A DNA stretch of 64,000 nt from Cristatella mucedo (taxonomy: Eukaryota > Bryozoa > Phylactolaemata > Cristatellidae), in the NCBI GenBank assembly GCA_009760855.2, contig WPIO01000011.1:5310001-5374000 (forward strand), given 5' to 3'. The translations under genes were made by a program, and so were the position numbers. Each line of letters starts with the position of its first letter. Positions within the stretch are counted from its first letter, which is position 1. This document shows positions 1-26,131 of the stretch, piece by piece. The notes beneath the pieces were generated by a model that worked only from the letters and a program-made list of their open reading frames with translations, was not told the DNA's origin and did not search any database.

Positions 1-3000
1 CAATGTGCAATAAGCCTCTGGTAATAAGCGGCCTTATTTCTGAAAATTGTCTCGACCTTCTCGCCCTAACTGGAACTTGGCTAAAATTGATAAACTGTTC
101 GATAATTGAAGACGCTACACCAACTGGTTTCTCGCTCTTGCACACCCCTAGATCAATCAAAACTGGAAGTGGAGTTGCTGTTATCGTGCGCTCGAAACTC
201 AACTTCAAGCAATTTGCAGTACCCTTGAGGCAGTCTTTTGAATAAATTGTCTTGGTCTCACCCAAAAACAAGCTACCGATGGTGGCAGTAGTCTATCGCC
301 CACCAGGTACCAAATCCTCCTTTATCTCAGATTTCTCCGATCTCATTTCGATTCTCTGGAAACGAAATCGATCCTTCTTCGCTATGGGCGACTTCAACGT
401 TCACTTTAGTAACTTTTCTGACGCCTTCAGCACTGAATTTTGTGCATTGGCTGACTCATTGTCTCTTGCGACTCATGTACATGGCCCTACTCACATCAAG
501 GGTCACGCACTCGACCAAACGTTCTCATGCAACTGCACTTTGTCATCAATTATTACCAAATCCTCCCTATCTGACCGCAGACAGATCACATTCAATCTAC
601 AATGTGTGCCTGCCTCCTCCTCCTCTAAAATATACCTGTGAATCGCAAAACCTCAAGACCCTTGACATCGATGCTGTCCGTGCGAGAATATCTGCTTCGT
701 CTCTTCAGCTCAGTCCCCCTCCGATCTGTCATCAATGGTAGATAGCTACAACACGACACTAGCTGAAATGCTCGATGAGTTTGTACTTCTGACTAAGCCG
801 CTCTGGCTCAAACTGCCTACGGTTTACCACAGACATTAAATTAGCTAAGTCTACTAAGTGCAAGCTTGAAAAAGCATACAAAAGATCAGGACTGACTGTC
901 CATCGACAGGCATACGAGGACTACTGTATGTCGAACCAATCGATCCTAGCAAAGGCAAAGTCTAGCTTCGATAAACACATTGTTGAATCAGATACCCAAT
1001 CAAAAAATGCTGATGTCGACGATCAACCATCTCCTCAACCGCTCCCAGATTAACTCATTACCTGAGGATCCTAGTGATGATCTGGCCGATCCCCTCTCGA
1101 TTTTTTGTGAACAAGATTGACAAGATCAGGGAGTCAATCCCTGCGATGACAGCATCTCCTCTGGAATGCGGTCTCCCGAATCTTGGATGGATCTCAATGT
1201 CTTCATTTAAGCAGATCACTAGTGATCTCGTCCTGAAGTGCATATCCCAATCAAAAAAGACAACCAGTCCTTTGGACTCTATTCCCACTGCCCTGCTCCT
1301 ACGTTGCATTGATCTACGGCTGCCATGCACAACTAACATCATTAATATGTCATTAGCTTCAGGTCGTGTCCCAGCACCTTTCAAAAAAGCTGTAGTCAGG
1401 CCACTTCTCAAGAAAGCGACACTAGACCAAGAGAACTTGAGCAACTACCGCCCAGTCTCCATCCTACCATTCCTATCAAAGACACTGGAATGGGTCGTGG
1501 CGAACCAGCTAAACTCATATACTGAAACTTCAAACTTTGCTAGTAAGTTCCAGACTGGCTTTAGAACTAATCACTCCACAGAATCAGCATTGTTTAGGGT
1601 GTAAAACGACCTATTTAGGAATGCAGACATGGGTAGAGTATCTCTGCTTTTTTTGCTCGATGTTTCAGCAGGTTTTGATACAATTGATCACTAAGTTCTT
1701 CTAGAGCGCCTCTTACCTCACCTGGGCATCACTGGCATTGATCTGCAATGGTTCAGGTCCTATCTCAGTGGGAAACTCCCGAGTATTGACGTGAATGGAC
1801 AAAGGTCATCTGAGGTACCTCTGAAATATGGGGTACCTCAGGGCGCCGATCGAGGTCCGGTTTTTTCACGGTTTATGCTCCCCCTCTTGTTGATGTGATC
1901 GCCTAGTACAATCTAGACTTTCCCTTCTGTGCGGATGACACTCAGGTGTACCTTTGCTTTGATCCCTCCCAGCCTTCGAGCTCCTCGAATTCTCTCAACT
2001 CACTTGCTGTATGTATTGATGACATCCGCACATGGATGGCAGCAAATTTTCGATAACTAAACGATGAGAAAACTAACTTATCAGTGATGAGCAAATCCTG
2101 TGTGATTCAGAAATTGGAAAGGCTAACGCTCAACATTGGCTCTTCCAGCATATGTCCTGTTTAATCAGCTCAAAATCTAGGTATGTTCCAAAGTGACCTC
2201 TGGTTAGACGACCACATCAGCTCCACCATCAAGTCTGCCTACTTTCAGCTACACAACATTGCTAAAATTTGGGCTTGTTTAGATAAGGATACCACGTCTA
2301 AGTTGGTGCATGCATTTGTGACAACGCGACTTGACTTCAGTAACTCACTGCTCGCTTGCCAATCGGCATTTGCAATCAGGCGCTTACAGCTGGTGCAAAA
2401 CTCTGAAGGTAGGCTTGTCTGTCGTGAGCGTCGTAGTTGCCACATCACACCACTTCTCACCGAATTGCACTGGCTACCAGTCAAGCAACAGATTGACTTC
2501 AAGGTTTTGTCTCTCACTTTTATTTCCATTCATTCTTTGGCTCCCGCCTATCTCTCACATCTACTCCCCCACCAGCCCAAGCATCGTACCACCGCTTTTC
2601 GGAATCCAACAGTTTACCAATACCTCGTACAAACCTCAAATCCTTTGGAGACCGTGCATTTAGTTCGTATGCTCCCAAAGCATGGAACTCACTCCAGACT
2701 TCCGTCACGACATCCCCTGACTTAACCACAATAAGAAATCTCAAACCCCCCCCCCCATTTAGGACAGCATTTAGTGGGTCCCTGCGATTCGTCCTTCATG
2801 GGCTTATGTGTGCTCACACTGTGCTTGCTGCAACTAACCACACTTGCATGCTGACCCTGTGCATTTCACCCCTAACCATATTACTCACGTTGTTTATCAA
2901 GCATGATATTATTCACCATTCAATCGCGAGCAAAGTAAAGTGCCTAGAAAAAGATTGAGTTCTCGGATGGTGCTTTATCAAGTGCATTATTATTATTGTT
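1..3000 (+). mobile_element. LINE A copy 1 (old, cut by the window edge)
   Basis: Non-LTR retrotransposon with broken ORF2. An endonuclease part (MVAVVYRPPG, AMGDFNVHFSN, near 280-430) is followed by reverse transcriptase remnants (1380-2100) and the thumb/C-terminal part (2183-2725). The 3' end is the hairpin tail at 2936-3000 finishing in (ATT)n. There are many stops and frameshifts. The 5' end lies outside the window. The CR1/L2-like assignment rests on the RT block order (YRPVS, LLDLSAAFDT, PQGSVLGP, YADDTQ) seen in better copies. Confidence 0.9.
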
Positions 3001-3002
3001 TT

Positions 3003-3172
3003 AAAGGAAATGCTTCAGAAGATATGCTGACGGGGCCAAATTTAATAGTCAAGCTTTCTAATTTCTGAGTCGTGTTTCGCTTGCTCGTAACTAAGTGTTT
3101 TTTATCGTGATTCAACATGAGAAAGTTTGCTTCAATCCATTTTCGGATGTCATCAATACGTGCAGTTTATCG
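3003..3172 (-). mobile_element. LINE A fragment (old, RT region)
   Basis: Reverse complement of the segment encoding the post-YADD region (compare ACIDDIRTW and the following KL..DKT). It abuts the tail of the plus-strand copy before it. Confidence 0.6.
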
Positions 3173-3706
3173 GCGAGTCAGTATGATAATGCTGAACTTT
3201 ATTGGCTCTCGCTTTAATTGCTTAGCTCCTATCTGAACTGGAGTTATGGGTATCTGTTCGAAGTGAGCTCTCTCAGGGCTGCTGCATTTTGTACGTTTCA
3301 GCAAAAAGCAGTAACGTTTGACTGCTGGCTTGTAAGTGAATACCATATGGCAACTCAATTTAAACCGGCTGGCTAATATTGACAGCAGAGCAATACAGCA
3401 TAAGGGGAATAATTTAATGTAAAAAGGCATAGCGTCAGTGTAAGTAAAGAAGAAGCGTCCTTGTTTTGACCTTGATGCCCCACCAGGCAATGCTGCTCTC
3501 CAATGTCAAGGTTCAGCTCTCCCGGAGCCGAAATCCACGAGTCGTTTGAATGTCGTAGTCTGCTGTTACGATTGTGATCTGAGTTGAGAATAGAGTTTTT
3601 CGAACTGATTGATCCAACGGTCGATTGATAATCGTGGTGGGGAAATTCTCACACTAGTTGATTTGCATAAAATACAACTACTGCAGGGCACGGGCTACGC
3701 TCCGAT
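3173..3706. other. Unassigned stretch upstream of TSN
   Basis: I see no coding exon or repeat that I can name. A 107-codon minus-strand ORF (3490-3167) overlaps the LINE fragment and has no recognisable motif. Confidence 0.4.
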
Positions 3707-3792
3707 CCCTTTGCAGCAAATGTAAAGCGCCTAGAAAGAGATTGAGTTATCTGAGAGCGCTTTATCAAGTGCATTATTATTTTTATTATTTT
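3707..3792 (+). mobile_element. LINE A 3' tail, solo, just upstream of TSN start
   Basis: Only the last ~85 bp of LINE A is present: GCAGCAAATGTAAAGCGCC, the hairpin, then an (ATT)-rich tail. It ends about 90 bp before the translin ATG, so the promoter or 5' UTR of translin must overlap or adjoin it. Confidence 0.85.
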
Positions 3793-3820
3793 CGCATCAT
3801 TCCACCGCCACGAGCCGCGA

Positions 3821-3866
3821 TGTCAAGGACGCAGGTGATCCTCCCGTTGTGTCAAGGACGCAGGTG
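3821..3866 (+). repeat. 29-bp spaced direct repeat in TSN 5' region
   Basis: The 17-mer TGTCAAGGACGCAGGTG occurs at 3821-3837 and again at 3850-3866, between the LINE tail and the translin start codon. It may be a duplicated regulatory or 5' UTR segment. Confidence 0.7.
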
Positions 3867-3880
3867 CCGGCTCACGAATC

Positions 3881-18455
<14,575 letters not shown>

Positions 18456-18615
18456 TCAGCCGACGAGACCTATCTCTTCCGAATCTTCCGAATACAGTCG
18501 ACGCCGATACTTGCTCGATGTGACCAGATAGGTGACTATGGCGCCGTTGACAACAAGGGTGATACCTAAGAAGTTGACAGCGTAGGCCTCGCTTGGTAGG
18601 TCGGAGTAGGTGCTC
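18456..18615 (-). CDS. CYB561: CYB561 exon 4 (terminal)
   Basis: Completes Ala186 and encodes STYSDLPSEAYAVNFLG, the sixth helix, TSSKYRRR and the acidic C-terminus. The TGA stop is at 18458-18456. Acceptor CTGCAG|GAG. Confidence 0.93.
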
Positions 18616-21600
18616 CTGCAGAACGGAACGACAGACGAGCGAGGGTGAAAGGCGTCGCCGCTGCCAGCTCTTAGCGCCAACGTGCGGAAACAGCTAGTGG
18701 TCGCCCAGCCCCTTCGGCGCAAGCGACTGTGATCACGAGTTTGCACATTCGCAAAGGTGATCATGCCAGCCAATATACACGTAGCCGATGAAAGGCCACG
18801 TGCCATAGCTTGCGATCTGAGGCCATCACTCGAGCTAGTCGATGGGCCCACGGCTAAAAGAATCCTCAAACAAGCACTATCATCACTATCTGGTGACTGT
18901 TTTGTGAAACCACAAACATCACTATTTGCTTATTATCTACTGTCTCAGCACCGGTGTGCAGGGGGGCCGGCATGCAAACGCCTCTTGACTACACGTGTTC
19001 CTTTTGGCTGCGACAGAAGGCGACAAGAACACGACTCTGCATCGTCCAAGCCCAGTCCGAGTACACTTCAGTGCCGCTAACGGTGGACGTTGGTGTGAGT
19101 GCCCACGCTGCTTGTCTGCACGTGTGCTTGGGACATCTTGCAGCAAGCACTGCAACCCTCCTGGATATGAATCGACAAGTTTTAGCTGTCTGGATCAACG
19201 CTCTAACCACCGCTTGGCTTGAAAGCAAGATTCTAGCATTGTCCGCCACTTGCATGATAAAATCGTCAACTAACTCGAGTGAAGATGGTGCGTGTGCCTG
19301 TGGCAAGCAGGCTCTTGCGAAAACCGCATGCATAAGTGAGATATGGTGTTAAACGAACAAGAGTTTCAAGTCTTTAAGAGCTACGGTATCCATCTTGCAT
19401 GTTACCGCTAAATACTTGATCAAGCTTCCCTTACAACATGTAAAGTGCCTAGAAAGAGATTTTAAGTTCTCTGAAGGCACCATACAAGTGAATTATTGTC
19501 GTTATGTGGTTTGCATAGCTCAATAAATGTTTAGGTCGTTAGTCAAGAAAACCAAAAACTGCCATCGGTTCGTATCCTTCCAGAGGTGAGCGTGTTTATT
19601 CGATTTAGTTGCCACTGGCCTTGGGGTACTCGATATTGAAGAAAAAAACTAGACGTGCTCGCTACTCTTTGAATAGTCTAGCTCTAACGATGTACACACT
19701 ATGCCTCCGAGGGCATCGCTCCTCGTAATCACGGCAAACTTGTCTCACAGGCTACTGTAAAGGCTACTGAACTGAGGACTTGCCTGGTTGCAAGGAATGT
19801 AGAGAATTACGACCGTCACAGCGAGCGGTGCCTGCACGGCCGTCATTGCGCTGACTGGAACCCGTCGCGTGCCAGCGACACTCGCTGGAAAACGCCTGAT
19901 GGCTGACTCTGCCAGAGAGGCAGGAGTCTGACGCATCAAGGGGGAAGGTGGCAGTGGCGCCCTTCTCGGCAAGCCAGCCGGAGGCAGGCTGGGGGCAGCT
20001 CATCCGTCCGCGTACTGCCGAAGTGGTTGCTGCTTGGTCGATGCACTCCTCCCTGCTCTACTCTCTCTCTCTCCTCCCCTACTCCAAGCGTTTGCTGCTT
20101 AGCACATGCCAGCGCTGTGGCAGCTGCCGGGCCCAAAGCCACTGCGCAGGACTCGGGCCGAGCTTACGCAATGCTGAACAGGGTCTTCTCCGTGATGCCT
20201 ATGAGTGCCGAGACCACAGCGAGGCAGTAGATGGCCACACCCCAGTAGCGGTGCAGTGGCACGTAGGAGTTTCGCAAGCTGTGGCCGAATTTGGGGAACA
20301 GGTACGCTCCGAAGCCGATGACGAACTGCAAGAAGAACGGGCGGCGAAGCGTTCAGCCAGGAAGTGGGCAACGCTGGGGGCGCAGGTCAAGCAGCTGCGA
20401 GGTCGCGTGGCCCGAGAGAGCACAAGCGCAACGACGCTGCCTGTGTCGGCCAGGCCAGTGCAAGGGCCCGCGTGCGTCCACTAGACACGACTGGCTGCCA
20501 CGTACGGTCATGTGCTTTTTTCGACGACAACTGAGCCTCGCTGTGGCCGCTGCAGCAGGCCCTAGAGGCCTGTAGCCTACCCTAGGCGGAAGTCATTCTT
20601 GGGAAATGGGCCGCACAAGAGGCCGAAGAGGGGGGGGGCAGAATGACGGATCCCAGATGACAAGACCGGTCTAGCACGGTCTCGAGTGGATGTCAAGCAG
20701 ACCCCAGATCGGGTTGAGTTATCGAGGCAGCGCTGGATACGTCATCGGACGCTCCAATTAGCTTGGCAATTGATCTCGCTGAAGCTCCTCGTGCTTCCCT
20801 TTTAATCCGTCGGACATCGCGGCAGCCTACGAAGAGCTGAACCGCGCGCCTGCATAAATCAACCGATTTGGATAGATGAGAGGTGCGGTCATACGGCAAA
20901 AAACCATAACCGATACAGCAGGTAGCAGCAAGAGAGGGCGCCGCCGCCCACCCTCTCACCCACCCAACCAGCACTCTGAGCTAAGCGTAAAGGCAACGCA
21001 GCAGGCAGACGATTTGGCGCGAAATGCTTCATGTCCCAAAATCGTGCTTTGCAAAGCACGAATCGTCTAGTTCTCGTTGCTGTTGTTGTGTGCTTTTCTT
21101 TTAATGGCTCTGCCGTTCTTGGCCTGATGGCAATGTGGTGGCTCTTAACGAGCCAGAGTCATGGGTTCGAGCCAGCCCTTCAGCATGCCATCCTATACTG
21201 CCCAATGTAAGCGATAGTGATAGACATGGTGACTCTTCTGCAGCTATACAAATGAGGCTGTTGAATCGGCATCGCTTGCAGATTGGGCCCAGTTCATAAG
21301 CAGCAGAGCTGAAAAGACTCGACTTCAAAAGGTGCTGAGAAAAAGCTGGCCAAATGCTCACGTGCCACACTGATGTGCCGACGTCCTGACCGTCACTTCC
21401 TCTGTGCTTATGCACGGTTTGCCGAAAGACCTGCCATCCCACGATCTATAAGGTGCTGGCCAGAACATCCCATTCTACCGTCATGACCCGAAGCACTTTG
21501 CCGTCGCCGCGAAGTCTTTCGTGAGGCTAGCTACGCCGATGGCCTGACTTCCCAACTCTTACAATGCACAAGCTGCCAATGAAAGAATTCAATATTGAAA

Positions 21601-23287
21601 TGCTCGTCTCCTGCATGGGCCACACTCTGACTGTCCAGATCACGGTTCCATGATTGTACTGGCACGGACCCGGTTATTTATGTCAAAATCCATGTTTCGG
21701 TGGCATGAACCTACAGCTCGTAACATTCTTGGGAGTTTTACTCGTGACCTGTGCTGGAGCCAGGCAGTTCAGCAGCACACTGGGCGTAGTACAAGAGTTG
21801 TTGTAGGCTAAGCCGAGCTGGTTTGGTCCAGCGGTTAAGGTGCTCGCCCCGACCAGGGCCTGGCTGAGGTCGTGGGCTCGAGCCCCGAGGTATATGTGAA
21901 GCGCCTGAATAGAGATTAAGTTCTCTTCGGGCGCTATATAAATGAATTATGTTTATTTAAGCCGCAGGGCGACAAAGCGCTCTTTCCAATTTGGGAGGGG
22001 CACGAATGACCATTGCTGCTTCGGGCGTCTTCCTTGCAGTGACCACATCGCAGGGCTGCAGGGCAGCAGAACAGTGGTGCATCTCACCAAGTAACCACAC
22101 GTTGGCTGCGAAAGTGTGCCAACCGCCAGTTTGCCCAAAAGCCAACCCACTCAGAACGACAATGGCAGTGCAGCAGCAGTAGCAGCACTGCTAGCATCGG
22201 TCAGTCGGGGCAAAGGGCTGACCCTAAGAGACACACAACGCAATCTACATGCAGTCATTGCCTTCGGTGGCAACCTTCAGCACGTGCTCACACTTCGAAC
22301 CAAAACCAAGTGCCAAGGGGTAGGGCACGCCGGAAGTACAGAGAGCTAGTAGCTATTCAATTGGTCCGACTGCCCTGGATACAGGCAGCAGAGGTGGTGG
22401 CAGGCTGTAACCTTTATTTAACGTGGCCACTCACCTGCAAAGCGAACAGCACCACTGTGGTCAGGCCGATCCAGCTGTGCAGGCTGTACATGTGAGGGAA
22501 ACCTTTCATGATGTGGAAGTCAAATACAATCACAAGAGAAAAAGTGGCGAAGCCGAGCGCGCACAGCTGCATGATCATGTGGAAGATCTTGAGAACCAGC
22601 CGGTGGCCGCCGCTGAATACTCGATACACCAGGATGGCTGCAAGCAGACGAGACAGCATATCAGGTTGACGGAGGAGCGATCGAGGCTTGAGTCAAGGTC
22701 AAGGCTGAGAAGGCACCCGAGCGCACTGCCGAGGCCGAACTTCTGATGGCTCGCGCATGCAAAGAACAAACAGGCGGACCTGAACTACACAATGAGCAGC
22801 GCAGCGACCCCTGCCAATATCGCCCGGTTGTCTTCTCCGAGGTTTAGGGTTCATGCCAGTTCGAGTTTCAGTTTCAGGGTTTTTTTAAGTTTTAGAGGCT
22901 CGGATATGCGATTCCCATGAGAGAGTGCACTTCCTTTCGGATCCAGCACAACACTGACGTCAGGGCAGAGTTCTTGCTGACTGGCTGCAAGCAGCAAGCG
23001 ACCCATGTGACTACGAGTCCTAGTCGCGCTAGCAACCCGGAAGCAGACGTGTACACCAGCAGCGTACTCGGTCCCATCGTGGACATGCGAACCACAGTTC
23101 TGTGTGAGTGAGTGAGTGTGCCAAAATACTCTTCGACGTGGTGGATTTTCAATACAAGCTGCCGACAAGTGAATACTAAGCATTTGCCATTTCGAAGGAA
23201 ATTGAGTGGCATTGACTAGCTGGCATGCGATTCTAGGCAATTCCAAACTCCACGGCAGCGATTTGCTTGCAGCATAGCAGAATGAAT

Positions 23288-23356
<69 letters not shown>

Positions 23357-26131
23357 CATGATAATATTCGCTGTTATATGTATATATATTTTTTTGAAAA
23401 ACAACGAATCCCTTCGCCAACCGAATCCAACGTAGATGCTGATATAATCATAGATGATTTCCATGCTGGACTGGGTTCGTGCAGGCAGCAAGGGACCTAA
23501 GTAATGTGCGTCAGAACAAGTTGAAATAGCAAGCTAAGGTGGAGCACAACAGGATTGTGAGAGTAATCCGGATACCCAGCACTGAATGAAGTGAAAGCTG
23601 GTACAAGGTACAAGGGCTGTTCACAAGAACCAGCAAAGGCTGTGGCAGCTCAATTATTGCCACTGCAGACTTGAAATTGTGTTAAGCACATTTACACACA
23701 CATGCATGCACTTGCTCACATGCAAATGCAGTAAAACACGCATACATGAGCACAGACTCACGTAGACAGGCACATTTACACACACGCACGCGCACGCACG
23801 CACACACACACTAAAATCTACATATGGCCACATGTGTGCATGCACATGCTCCACGGGCATGCACGTGCATGCAGGCGCTCGTGCACGCATGAAAACTAGA
23901 TCGCACGCATGCAAGGATACACTCACACACATACATAATGCATGCATGCGCCTGGTCGGCTCATCGGCAATGTGGAGGATCGGGCTTAAGTCAAGCACTA
24001 TTCCAAAAGGCCAGCTTTCTTTGAAAAGCTTCCGTGTCCAGCAGCCTCCAGACATCTAAGGGTACCAGCTGAATGAAAACAGCTATTCAATTCGCTACGA
24101 CTCAAAGTGGCAGTTCTTTCAACTCTCTGACTAAGCAGCAGCATTGATATGACAGAACTGGTGTTGCTTGCAGCAGGCATCCTACAGATTCACAACGTTG
24201 GCAGCCATACAGCAATACTACTATGCACGACTGTAGTATGCATAAGCACACATATTATATGTATTTTTGTACCTCTGTCTGTAAATCCACAAAGCCATAG
24301 AGACTAAGTGGGCATTCCTATATTCAAATATTCTTATACTCAAAAGCCTAACCGACTTAAGGTACACATAATGCATCCAACACACTCCACCTTATGCAGC
24401 AAAGAGAAAGTGAGATGCCTAGCTGGGTCAGGAGAGCAGTCGAGCAAGTGAGTAGCATGAAGGTACCTACTCAGGACTGTTGGAAAGGATGCATCACAGT
24501 TGTGTGAAGGAACTGCGAAAGGATTTTCCGTTTCAGGACCTGCAGAGCAAAAGCTTTAGTCTCCAACAGTCTTCGAGCAAAAGAATATAACAAATTATCG
24601 TCCATGGAGGACGTGAGGGCACGTGATGGATGAAACTGATGCAGCAGTTCAACTAGGTTTGAAGAAGCCAAGCCGTGAAAGGCCTTGTAGTTCAGGGCGA
24701 GAATTTTGCTTGGTGTCCGCTGATCAACCGAGAGCCACCACAGCTCTTTCAGCAAAGGGGGCACGCGACTAAATCTCTTGGATTAATTAAAACCAGCTAT
24801 GCAGCCACATTCGTCACCAGTTAATTGTAGAGGCTTGACCGTGGCCCAGCCAAAACTGAATTACAGCAGTCCAGTCCCGACAGATCGGTGGAGCTAGTAA
24901 GATTCTTAGCCCAAGCAACGGCAGCAGTCAGTCCATAATCCTGGACTGGAATCGAAAATGATGACTAGCTGCGGGAGCAGCCTTCTGAATGCAACTTTCA
25001 AACCTCAAACATGCGTCGTCGAGGACACCGGAACTTCGAGCACTTGACTGCATTTGTGCCCAAGTCAAAGATCACTTTCCGTGACACCTCTGTGGGTAGA
25101 GGTGAAAGGAAGAGACCGGAAGCAGCCCCGATGCTCGCTAGAACGTCCTAAGAACACCTTTACGATCGAGGTCGCACTGCGGTGTGCTTGAGCACTGTAG
25201 TGTGCACGGAAGCGCCTGGGTGGTGAGAGATTCGGTTCTCTTAGGGTGCCGCTATACAGACGAACTGTTTCTTTGTGATACGAAGACAAGCGAAGTAAAA
25301 GAATGATGGGAATGCAGGAATGCACCTAAAGCCGGCTCAATAGGCCAACAGTCTTTGTGCAGCTGTACAATGCGGTAGGCGCCCGGAAACACGGAAAAAT
25401 GCAATGGAGACCCGAACTGCGGAGACGTGAATGTGCGCGGAGGCCCCACGCACGCACGGCTGCAGCCCGAGCAACTAGAGCTGTCGGTTGGGTCAAGCGG
25501 GTCAAGGATCATTCTAGAGCTGTCGGTTGTCCACCTGGGCTCGAACTCAAGCGCCTGAACGCACGCCTGCTCTAGGCACGCCTTCGAGCCAAGTCTCGGC
25601 GACTCCGAACGCCTCAAAATGCTAGCTAGCGACCGGTCCGAGTGTCAGACGCAGCCATTGACGCCGCAGCAACGACGGCCAATGCTTTTTTCCAGCTGAC
25701 TTTTCGAAGAAATGCGCCGGAACGATGCAACAACGAATCGATGCAGCAGTAGGGGCAGCAGCGCGACTGCTGCTTCCAGGCTCGCTGCTGCTGCCGCCGA
25801 TACGCCGCCACCGCCAACTGAAGCGCCGTCCGAGCGCCCGGCCGCCACTGGTAGGTAACCGGCATATGGGGTGGGCACAATCGCAGAGCCAGGCCGTCGA
25901 ACCGGCGGCGACAGGCCGGCTGCGAGCCCCCTTACCGTCGCCGTATAGGAAAATGAGGCCGATGACCATGAACAGCGGATGGTAGTTAAACTCGGCCGGC
26001 GTCTTCCAGCCGAAGCCTCCGCGGTAGTTGATCATCCACACGCACACGAGTATGACAGACGCCAGGCCGAGGGCCTGCGAGGCGAACACTAGCAGCGTGA
26101 ACAGGCTCGGGCAAGCCTTGCAGCGCTCCAT
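18456..26131 (-). CDS. CYB561: Cytochrome b561 family transmembrane ascorbate-dependent reductase, complete
   Basis: Coding exons on the minus strand are 26131-25936, 22637-22435, 20325-20168 and 18615-18456. They total 717 nt and 238 residues, with joining phases 1, 0, 2 and GT-AG sites throughout. Cytochrome b561 proteins carry electrons from cytosolic ascorbate across a vesicle or lysosome membrane through two b hemes. Six hydrophobic helices are visible (about 9-33, 50-72, 82-104, 119-142, 157-177, 197-218). The four heme-ligand histidines are at 51 (FNYHPL), 85 (LKIFH), 119 (YSLHSWIG) and 158 (PLHRYWG), with the family spacing of 34, 34 and 39. YRGGFGW, GDAILVYRVF and ITEKTLF are family hallmarks. 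The acidic tail SEDSEEIGLVG resembles an acidic dileucine sorting signal, so an endolysosomal member is possible. The paralogue group is not resolved. Confidence 0.96.
18616..19419. other. CYB561 intron 3, first part, unassigned
   Basis: Several ORFs of 70-130 codons overlap on both strands, which is typical of GC-rich non-coding sequence. No family was recognised. Confidence 0.4.
19420..19505 (+). mobile_element. LINE A 3' tail (solo)
   Basis: ATGTAAAGTGCCTAGAAAGA, the hairpin, then an AT-rich tail. Plus strand, inside CYB561 intron 3. Confidence 0.82.
19506..20167. other. CYB561 intron 3, second part, unassigned
   Basis: Nothing recognised apart from a short CT-rich run near 20062. Confidence 0.4.
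20168..20325 (-). CDS. CYB561: CYB561 exon 3
   Basis: Encodes residues 134-185 plus two bases, after acceptor TTGCAG|TTC. It contains FVIGFGAYLFP, the fourth ligand in VPLHRYWGVAIY, and SALIGITEKTLF. Donor ATTGC|GTAAGC. Confidence 0.94.
20326..21119. other. CYB561 intron 2, unassigned
   Basis: No named repeat or exon seen. GC-rich, with short ORFs only. Confidence 0.4.
21120..21275 (+). mobile_element. SINE-2 copy, CYB561 intron 2
   Basis: tRNA-like head with box A TGGCAATGTGG and box B GGGTTCGAGCC. It ends in GCTATACAAATGAGGCTGTT, a tail shared with the copy at 35.46 kb but different from SINE-1. Confidence 0.65.
21811..21960 (+). mobile_element. SINE-1 full copy, CYB561 intron 2
   Basis: The clearest copy: GCTGGTTTGGTCCAGCGG (box A), GGGCTCGAGCCCC (box B), AGCGCCTGAATAGAGATTAA hairpin and ATGAATTATGTTTATTTAAG tail. 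A TAAGCCG direct repeat flanks it, a possible target duplication. Confidence 0.93.
21961..22434. other. CYB561 intron 2, last part, unassigned
   Basis: Nothing recognised. Confidence 0.4.
22435..22637 (-). CDS. CYB561: CYB561 exon 2
   Basis: Encodes residues 66-133 after acceptor CTTGCAG|CC. It contains ILVYRVF, the second ligand in KIFHMIMQ, and MYSLHSWIGL with the third ligand. It ends at TTGCAG|GTGAGT, phase 0. Confidence 0.95.
22638..24264. other. CYB561 intron 1, first part: (AT)n and CA-rich sequence
   Basis: Holds (AT)~32 at 23291-23355 and a mixed CA/CATG-rich tract at about 23690-23950. Otherwise unassigned. ORFs through the repeats are artefacts. Confidence 0.7.
24265..25010 (-). 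mobile_element. LINE B copy, CYB561 intron 1
   Basis: Minus-strand C-terminal ORF2 remnant (PPLLKELWWLSVDQRTPSKI, HGLASSNLVELLHQF) and the 3' region from about 24450 down. Degenerate. Confidence 0.83.
25140..25265 (+). mobile_element. SINE-1 degenerate copy
   Basis: Weak box B region, then AGCGCCTGGGTGG, an AGAGATT...TTCTCT hairpin, and CTATACAGACGAACTG. Confidence 0.55.
25936..26131 (-). CDS. CYB561: CYB561 exon 1 (start codon exon)
   Basis: Encodes residues 1-65 and one base. It begins MERCKACPSLF, runs through the first helix, YRGGFGW and the first heme ligand in FNYHPLFMVIG, and ends GACG|GTAAGG. Confidence 0.95.

Noticed and set aside
21120-21180. A functional tRNA gene (box A and B present)
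   Set aside because: The boxes lie in a SINE-like unit with a shared non-tRNA tail, and a full cloverleaf could not be drawn.
23216-23491. (Ile-Tyr)n ORFs at 23.3 and 53.3 kb
   Set aside because: These are translations of (AT)n arrays.
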